Assembly: GCA_963576725.1 (NCBI GenBank)
Contig: OY755247.1
Span: forward strand, 15,130,526 to 15,194,525
From: Azorinus chamasolen
Taxonomy: Eukaryota > Mollusca > Bivalvia > Cardiida > Solecurtidae
Reading direction: 5' to 3'
DNA: 64,000 bases
Shown: piece after piece, positions 23,701 to 32,700 of the stretch
Numbering within the stretch: the stretch's first letter is position 1
Layout of the letters: each line of letters starts with the position of its first letter
Notes under the pieces: generated by a model
Seen by the model: the letters and a program-made list of their open reading frames with translations, nothing else
The model's database searches: none
Told to the model about the DNA's origin: nothing
Position numbers and translations under genes: made by a program

Positions 23701-26700
23701 GCATGACACTTACTTTCATCATGCTCTTTCCATAAATAAAATGTCATTCCAATAGCATCAGTCGAACAGGAGTTATTGATCGGCCAAAAAATGTAACAAA
23801 GGGCAATAACTCCAAAAGTATTGAAGCCAGAATTATGGCCCTTGTTCATGACACTTTCTCTCATCATGCTCTTTCCATGTATGAAGTTTCAATACGACGG
23901 CAAGAGCCATGTAGGAGTTATCGTCCGGACAAGAAAGAATTAAACAAATGTACAAGGGGCATTAACTCTAAATTTATTGAAGCTCGAGTTAAGGATCTTA
24001 TGCATGACACTTTCTCTTATTATGATCGTTCCATGTATGAAGTTTCACTCCAATGGCATGTGTCACATAGGAGTAATCATCTGGACAAAAAATTGTGATT
24101 GTTTTTACAAAGGGCAATAACTCCAATATTAGTGAAGCCAGAGTTATGGACCTTGTGCATGACACTTCCTCTCGTTATGATCTTTCCATATATGAAGTTT
24201 CAATCCAATGGCATGAGCCATATAGAAGTTATCGTCCGGACAAAAAAGTGTGATTTTTTTTACAAAGGGCAAAAACTCCAATATTAGTGAAGCCAGAGTT
24301 ATGGACCTTGTGCATGACACTTCCTCTCGTTATGATCTTTCCATATATGAAGTTTCAATCCAATGGCATGAGCCATATAGAAGTTATCGTCCGGACAAAA
24401 AAGTGTGATTTTTTTACAAAGGGCAATAACTCCTATATTAGTGAAGCCAGAGTTATGTACCTTCTGCATGACACTTCCTCTCGTTATGATCTTTCCATAT
24501 ATGAAGTTTCAATCCAATGGCATCAGGCATATTGAAGTTATTGTCCGGACAAAAGATTATGATATTTTTTACAAAGGGCAATAACTCCAATATTAGTGAA
24601 GCCAGAGTTATGGACCTTGTGCATGACACTTCCTCTCGGCATGATCTTTCCATATATGAAGTTTCAATCCAATGGCATGAGCCATATAGGAGTTATCGTC
24701 CGGACAAAAAAGTGTGATTTTTTTTACAAAGGGCAATAACTCCAATATTAGTGAAGCCAGAGTTATGGACCTTATGCATGACACTTCCTCTCATTATGCT
24801 CTTTCCATATATGAAGTTTCAATCAACTGGCATCAGGCATATTGAAGTTATCGTCCGGACAAAAAGTGTGACAGACAGACGGACAGACGGACGGACGGAC
24901 AGACAGACAACTCTCACGAAAACAATATGTCTCCCCCATATAAATATGGGGGGAGACATAATTAATAGGCAGTGTTAACAGCCTGTTTGAAATTCAGCAA
25001 GAGAAGGGCTAATAGAAGCTAAGTACATACTCAACATTTCAAACGGAAAGAAACAATATTTTGAATCGATAATTTCTAACACGGCAAGAAAAGCATGAAG
25101 CTCTCACCATCTACAGCCAGGTCAGTCTTTGACGTTTTGCCTATACTGGCAGTTTTCTGCCTTTTGTTCCGCCGAGTAACTGGTGTTTTATCCTCTTCTG
25201 CCCCATCCTCTCCCGTCTTGTCTTCCTCTTCTTCTTCTTCATCAGTGCTGGGTTTACGCTTCCTTGTACCTGTATTATAAGAAAAGAGAATGCTAAACTT
25301 GCACAAAATATATCTAGGTCACAACTCAGCAGTAAGAAAGTCCTCAGAGGGCCATAACTGAAGCAATATAATACATGTATATTAACCCTTCGCTTGCTGA
25401 ATTTTAAAATACATTTACCCATGCCCTGTGGTATAATTACATTATATATCTTCACTGTGTACACGTATTTCGCTGTGCAATCACTGCTTAGGAGTGCACT
25501 GGTCGCACATTCAACTTGTAAATAGTGCAGACCCTGCAGGAGCTGTCTCATCTGGGTCTTCACTATTTACAGGTAGGTATATTGACGTGAATAGCAAGGG
25601 AAGGGTTAATATAATTAGTTCTCAAACTTGACATAAATATTATGCCCTAAGACATCACTTCTAAGTTTGGTGAAAATTGGACAAAACATTCTCAATTTAA
25701 TGGACAACTTTACAGAATGCCACGTTGCTGCAGGTGAAATAACACATCCATTCAGTTGATGGCTATATAAAAGGGACTGCTTTCTGCTATGGATGTAGGA
25801 TTTAAATGTTCAAAAACATACAAATGATCAGCAACGACTGTCTTTGCTATCTTTCTTCAAGTTAAAATGGGGACAAAAATGCTTTCCAAATCACTGAGTT
25901 TTACATGGGGAAAAAATCCAAATTATTAAAATGCATTTTCCCAAAAATTGCCAGAAATGTTTCCACTACTTGCACAGACATTCCACTTACTTCGGCGGCT
26001 CCTGGTATCCGGGGTGCTGGCAATCTTTTTGGCCTCCTCTGAGCCAACCAGGGAGCTCTCACCACTCTTCGTGTCTGTCACCACTAGGCATAACTCAAGG
26101 TCTGGGTTGTCCTTGTTAGATACCTGCAAATTAACCAGAAATAATGTAACATCAATGAAGATGTAAACAGGCATGCCCTGCACCTATCACAATTTATCAA
26201 TCTGAGTCTGGTTTAACAGCAGTATAAGGTATATGACTGGGCAACAGTTACTTAATCTACATCTCATTTAACCATTTCCTTCATCATATAAATCATGTAA
26301 ACGTCTTTTAACTCATTTTCTCCTAGGCTATTTTTAGACCCAACCTGTTTGAATGTATCTACCGAAAAGGAGTATTAACTAGAGGAAAGGAAAAATTTAG
26401 AATTTTGTAGTTTGAAACCATTGTGATACATAGAGCATTTGCTCCTATAGGAGCAAATGCTCTATGTATCACAATGGTTTCATAAAGTAACTTTTATAGA
26501 TGCGTAAAAATGTGTCAAATTCCACTCGCCCACTCGCCAATGCGAGTAGGTTTTGGAGTCGGTCGAGTGCTTTAAAACATATGCTCGCCCCAAAGGGCGA
26601 GTGGATTTTTGGATCTGACATTTTCCCAATTGATAACCTTGAGTAAAATACCTTAAATTGCAAATTAAACCGCCCGAAAAGTCTTTGCAAATGTCAGATT

Positions 26701-29700
26701 TATGACAGAATTTCCACTCTGTCTCACACTTAATAACACTTACAAAGAATTTAGAGGTATTCCGATTTAAGCGCACCTGTTACCTAGCAAGACATATTCG
26801 GCCCAAGTAGAAATGTTTCGCCCAAAGGAAGTTTATTTGTGTTAAATATTTCAAGCGGACGTTAAAATACTCAATCGTGTTATGAAATTAAAATACACAT
26901 AACAGCTTTATTTCATTTTTCAGTACAATAATCCGTTAAACTGTGGAAAAATTCTTGATTTAAACCTTCGACGCTTTCGTACCTAATTAAAACGAGTAAA
27001 AATTTTAGAGGCCGAAAAAAACGGGAGCACCGTAAGATTTACCCGCAATATGTCAAAATGTCTAAACAAACAAGCTTTCATTTGTTCTCCGGTGGGGAAG
27101 CATGGGTTGGAGATGATGACAAAAAGGAAAAAGAAAGAGAAAAGACAGAAAGAACCATAGAAATAGTACGATAAAGTACGAGGTCAAGAAAAATGGTTCA
27201 ATGAGTTTGAATAGGCTAAAGGGAGTATGGTGGTTTCGTCAAACTACCGGTTCGTCAAACTGGACTTTATGAAAAAAATGGTTTCGTCAAACTGGCAATT
27301 GTATAGTATTATAGGCTAGTGAAGGGTGTGTTAATTACAGCAATTAGGTTCATACCTGAAAGCAATTGATACGTTTATGCCACGTTTTGATGACTGTTTG
27401 ATTGAAAATAGTTTGGAATCCAACCATTTGCTGAACAGTTCACTGATTTAATAGATCGTACAAAGTTGCACTGATCCTGCATGACTTAGTGATTTGAAGT
27501 TTAAACAGGCTTATTTTTATCTCTGTTCATAATCAACTTCATATGATATAGATCACACCGGTTTTTAAAGAGTACATATGTATGAAAAGTCTAGGGCGAG
27601 TGAAAGTTGCATAAGGGCGAGTGGATTTCAGTGGTCACTAGTCCTGCAGGGCGAGTAGCTTTTGAAATTTTTTTACACCCCTGGCAGCTAATAAATATTC
27701 ATGGCGTTTTTAATTCTTACATGAATATTGAGAAGGGACAGGGTTGAGCCTTATCTACTAGTTCAAGCTTTTGAGAAACTTTTGAATGAGTGACAAGCAG
27801 CTTGGACCCTGGTGAGATGCCAAGAGTGTCAAGCAGTTCGGATCCTGGTGAGATGCAAAGGGTGTCAAGCAGTTTTGACCATGGTGGAATGCAAAGAGTG
27901 TCAAACAGCTTGGACCTTAGTGATATGTCAAAGAGTGTCAAGCAGATTGGACTCTAGTGAGAAGCCAAGAGTGTCAAGCAGCTTAGACCCTGGTGACATG
28001 CAAAGAATGTCAAGCAGTTTGGACCCTGGTGACATGTCAAGGGTATCAAGCAGTTTGGACCATGGTGAGATGCCAAGAGTGCCAAGCAGTTTGGACCCTG
28101 GTGAGATGCAAAGCAGCTTGGGTCCTCATGAGATGACAAGAGTGTCAAGCAGTTACCTTTCTTCCATTTACTTTCATAAGCCTTTATTCCATGAATATTC
28201 ATTCAAGAAATAATGACATCATAAATATTAATTACATCTATTTTAGCTCATGGCAGAAATTATAGAATCATTCCAGAAGCAAACAGAATATACCCTGATC
28301 AGACAGTTCCTAGAGGAGCTGTCTGATGTGGGTTTACTCTGCAAAGGTGTTAAAAGGCGTATCTATGGAGTGTAGGGATAAATATTGTATTATTTACAAA
28401 CAGTTTGTCGCTAGGTGGTACCCAAATACTGAATCACCAAAATACTGCATCCAAAGTGTTTCGATATGGTTGCCATTTAATAATTTCCAGATTACAGTAG
28501 AACCCCTCTTCTGCGACCACTTAATGAATAAACATGGATGTATTTATAAGCAGGTGGTTGCTTAATGCAGGACAAAAGTAATGCAGAAAGTTCCTCTAGG
28601 AGCTTTCTGCATTACTTTTGTCCTGCATTAAGCTACCACCTGCATCTAGCAACCAGAATTTTACCTCTTTTAGGTGGTCGCATTAGCGGGGTTTTACTGT
28701 ATATAATATACTGACCATCGTCTCCATGAGTTTATTGAAGACATCCATCACAGGGGTAGATTTGGACTTTGAGCCTAGGGCAGCTTGGACTTTTTTCATT
28801 GCTTCCTCCAGCTCGGCTGCATTCTCAGGGGTAGAGGGGGGCTCGGGCTCAGACACAGAGGGGCTGGATGTTTCAGGGTTTGGCTCCATGACCGGATCAA
28901 TTGTAACAGTAGCATCTACTGTTTCCTGGACATCCATCTGTACAGAAAATTACCCTTTACAGTAAAAACCCCTCTAAACCAGATGTTCAATTTAGTATAA
29001 ATATGGGTCTTGAAGACAGGTGGCAGCTTAATGCAGGGTGACCGTGAGTCTTTCACCCTGCATTAAATGAATAAGCATCCACCTGGCTAAAAGTATCTAT
29101 ATTCCTCTCTTCTAGAATTCCGGTCTAGAGGGGTTCTACTATATATTCAGACGCCCAATCTCCCCTGTCATAGAGTTTGTACTTTGTAAAACTGAATTTG
29201 TCAATTTGACACCATTTTGATAACTTTATAACGTCAACTGACACAGTAGACAGTAGCATATAAAGTAGACCCTGATCAAACTGTTCTTTCAAAAGCAGGT
29301 CAGTATCCATGCTTATAAAGCTTTTTAGTTGAGTCTGAGTTTGTTCTCAAGCTTTTGATTGGTCAGATTTGAGCCAAAGGCTCAAATCTGACCAATCAAA
29401 AACTTGAGAACGAACTCACACTCAACTAAAAAGTTTTATAAGCATGGACCCAGGTCTTCACTATTTGCCAAGTTTGTCAGTTTATTTAGGGTTGTAAGGG
29501 AGTATCAAATTACAATGTACATGTATATCGGTCCAATTATTGACAAGGAGTATCAAATTATATCGACCTGATTATCGACAAGATCTATTAGAAAAAAAGT
29601 TATTAACCCTTTCTTTTGATATAAATGTGTTTTCACACATCTGCAAACAGAGAAGACCCAGATCAGACAGTTCCTGTAGGAGCTGTCTGGTCAGGGTCCG

Positions 29701-32700
29701 CTCTGTTTGCAAATGGAATTTGACAGCTCTAAAATGGCTACAATGTTTCACCTTTCATATTTCATTATAACTATTATGTCCATGAATATTCAGCAGGTAT
29801 TGAAATTTGGAATAAACATAAAACAGGGAAAGTGTTAATTCTTTAGAAATTTCATCCTAAATATTTTCTGTAATTCTCAGCCAAACCCTACTGTGTTGGT
29901 ATGCATAAGAATTGCCTCTCTATGGTGAGTCGTGTACCAATATGGATACCAATAAGATAAGGTTTGCTGAAAAAATTTAAAGTTTTGAACAAACAATACA
30001 TCTCTTATCTAAATCTCGATATCCTCTTATAGTGGAACATACAGGTCCAAATCATAAGATGCGTAAAAGTAATAACTTTATTTCTCCACCGAATCCTATG
30101 ATGTGACCACTCTTAAGAATCTGGGTTTGGTGGAGAAATGACAATTTTAGTATTTGAGGATGTATCTATAGCTCTGGGTCCATGCTTATAAAACTTTTAG
30201 TTGAGTCTGAGTACGTTCTCAAGCTTTTAATTGGTCAGATTTGAGTCTATGGCTCAAATCTGACCAATCAAAAGCTTGAGAACTCAAATCTGACCAATCA
30301 AAAGCTTGAGAACGAAACTCAGACTCAACTAAAAGCTTTATAAGCATGGACCCTGAACATACCATTAAATGTTACAAACCTTTAAATTCTGGATGCCTTT
30401 GCTAACAGAATAGATCCAGAAAAGATCAGGGTCTGCTCTGCTTCATTAAGGAGTAATATACCTGGTATATGTAAATCATGATTTTTTCAATATCTTACCA
30501 TTTATTCATGACCTGGGTCTACTGTTTGCAAATAGGTTAACTCATTTTCTGCTAGGCTATTTTTAGACCAAACCTCTTTGAATAAATCTACCGAAAAGGA
30601 GCATTAATTAGAGAAAGGGATTTTTTTTTTAGAATTTTGTAGTTTGAAACCATTGTGATAAATAGAGCATTTGCTCATATAGGAGCAAATTTTCGATTTA
30701 TAACAATGGTTTCAAAATTTAAATTTTATAGCTCTTAAGGTGCAAAAATGCGTCACTAGGGGGTAATGTGTTAAAATACTATTACTGAATAGTGTTGGAC
30801 AGAAATCTCCTCTTGAAAAAGGAGTCGGTAATTAGAGCAACAGATAAAGGTGTCAGGTGTGTACTCAATTACTAGAATTATCCCTTCTCCGCCAAACGTT
30901 ATGTTATTATCACCCTTTAGAATCGTCACCCTTTAGAATCGTCTCTAAAGAGTGGTCACAACATAGGGTTTGGTGGAGAAATAAAGAACTTATTCAACTC
31001 ATCTTATCTGGACCTCTGGGTAAAACAACATACAGTAGAACCCCTCTAATGCGACCACTTAATGAATAAACATGGGTGTCTTTATAAGCAGATGGTTGCT
31101 TAATGCAGGACAAAAGTAATGCAGAAAGCTCCTCTAGGAGCTTTCTGCATTATGTTTGTCTCGCATTGAGCTACCACCTGCATCTAGCACCCAGAATTAT
31201 ACCTCTTTTAGGTGGTCGCATTAGCGGGGTTTTACTGTATATACTTTGGACAGAAGTCTTACCTCAGTCCCATCTCCTTTAGCAGTCCCATCTCCTTTAG
31301 CAGTGTCTTTTTCATCCTCCACTGGAGCCTCTGTGAATATATTAACCATTTACTCCATGAATATTCATGCAAGAAAAAAAATTGACATCATGAATATCAG
31401 ATATTATACAGGTACATGCATACAGGAAACTTTGGCCATGGCAGAAACTGTAGAATCATATCTATATTAGTCATAAGCAAACAGAGCAGACCCTGATCAG
31501 AAGACTCCTACAGGAGGCATCTGATCTGGGTCTACTCTGTTTTCAAAGGCATAGAAAGTCATTTTACAAAGTAAAGACATGAACATCTTTACATACTATG
31601 GGGAGCAAATTTGACAGTCTCAAAGTCATGGATATGTAACAATTTTCAAATACATGTACTAAAATCATCATTTCTAGACTAGGCTCTATGCTGTGATCAC
31701 TCTTTTTGCAGTTTTGAAATAAGATAGTTTTGCGATTGAGAACAGTAACTCTTATGGTTTTTCCTCATATTGATGCCTTGGTAAAAGTCACTTTTTGAAA
31801 CCATTGTGATAAATAGAGCAGATTTATTGCAATGGTTTGAATACTACTTCTAATTATTTCCTTGTTTCAAGGAAATGCTTATTTTCAGCAGATTTATTCA
31901 GAGGCCGAGTCTAAAAATAGCTTGTCATATGAGGGAATGGGATAAAGAAAAATTCAAATACATGCGTGATTTAAATTTGGCAAAAAGAAAAGGGAAAAAA
32001 GTAGTACATGTATATTAAGTGTATTTTATGAGAGATGTCACAAATAACTTTTGCATAATAGCAAATAGACACAGACAAGTTGCTGCATCACAATTGCAAT
32101 TTTTGTTTGTCAAGACGGATTATAAAATACTGCAGATCTATGCATGTCAAACTGTAAGGTGTCTGATGGAGGTAATACACCTTCGGGAACAGAAACCAAT
32201 TTTAAACATCGAAGGGGGTCATTTCAACCTTCTGCACATCGTGGATGTAACATTAATATCGGTAACTCCCTCCGAGAAGTCTTAATCACAAGTACAGAAG
32301 ATCAGTCATTCTACTGAGGAAGTCCATAGTACAAGGACAAAAGCTCCATGTTAAATTTCAAATTTACAGTGTGTGAAATTAAAATGTTTAACCATTTCCT
32401 TCATATATGTAAAATGTCCATTCACGACTTTGCTTACAGAGTAGACTCAGGTCAAACGACTCCTATAGGAGCCATCTGACCTAGGTATGCTCTGTTTGCA
32501 TATGAGATCCTCTAGACTTTGTAAATACCAAAACTTCATATGTACAGATGTCATTATAAAAATTCAACTAATAAATATTTATGTCATTATTTCTTACATG
32601 TATTAATGTTCAACAGAAAAAAGGATTAACCAATTACCCCATGAATATTCATGTCAGAAATAATGACTGTACGAAAACCAGAAGTTTTACAAATTAATGG

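Noticed and set aside
23835..24978. Several overlapping frames of 60-90 codons with repeated peptide motifs
   Set aside because: They are translations of the 155-bp tandem core of a pearl-like element, open in several frames and on both strands; not genes.
27812..28213. 133-codon plus-strand frame with 12-residue repeats
   Set aside because: Product of a 36-bp minisatellite whose period is a multiple of three; the opposite strand is equally open.
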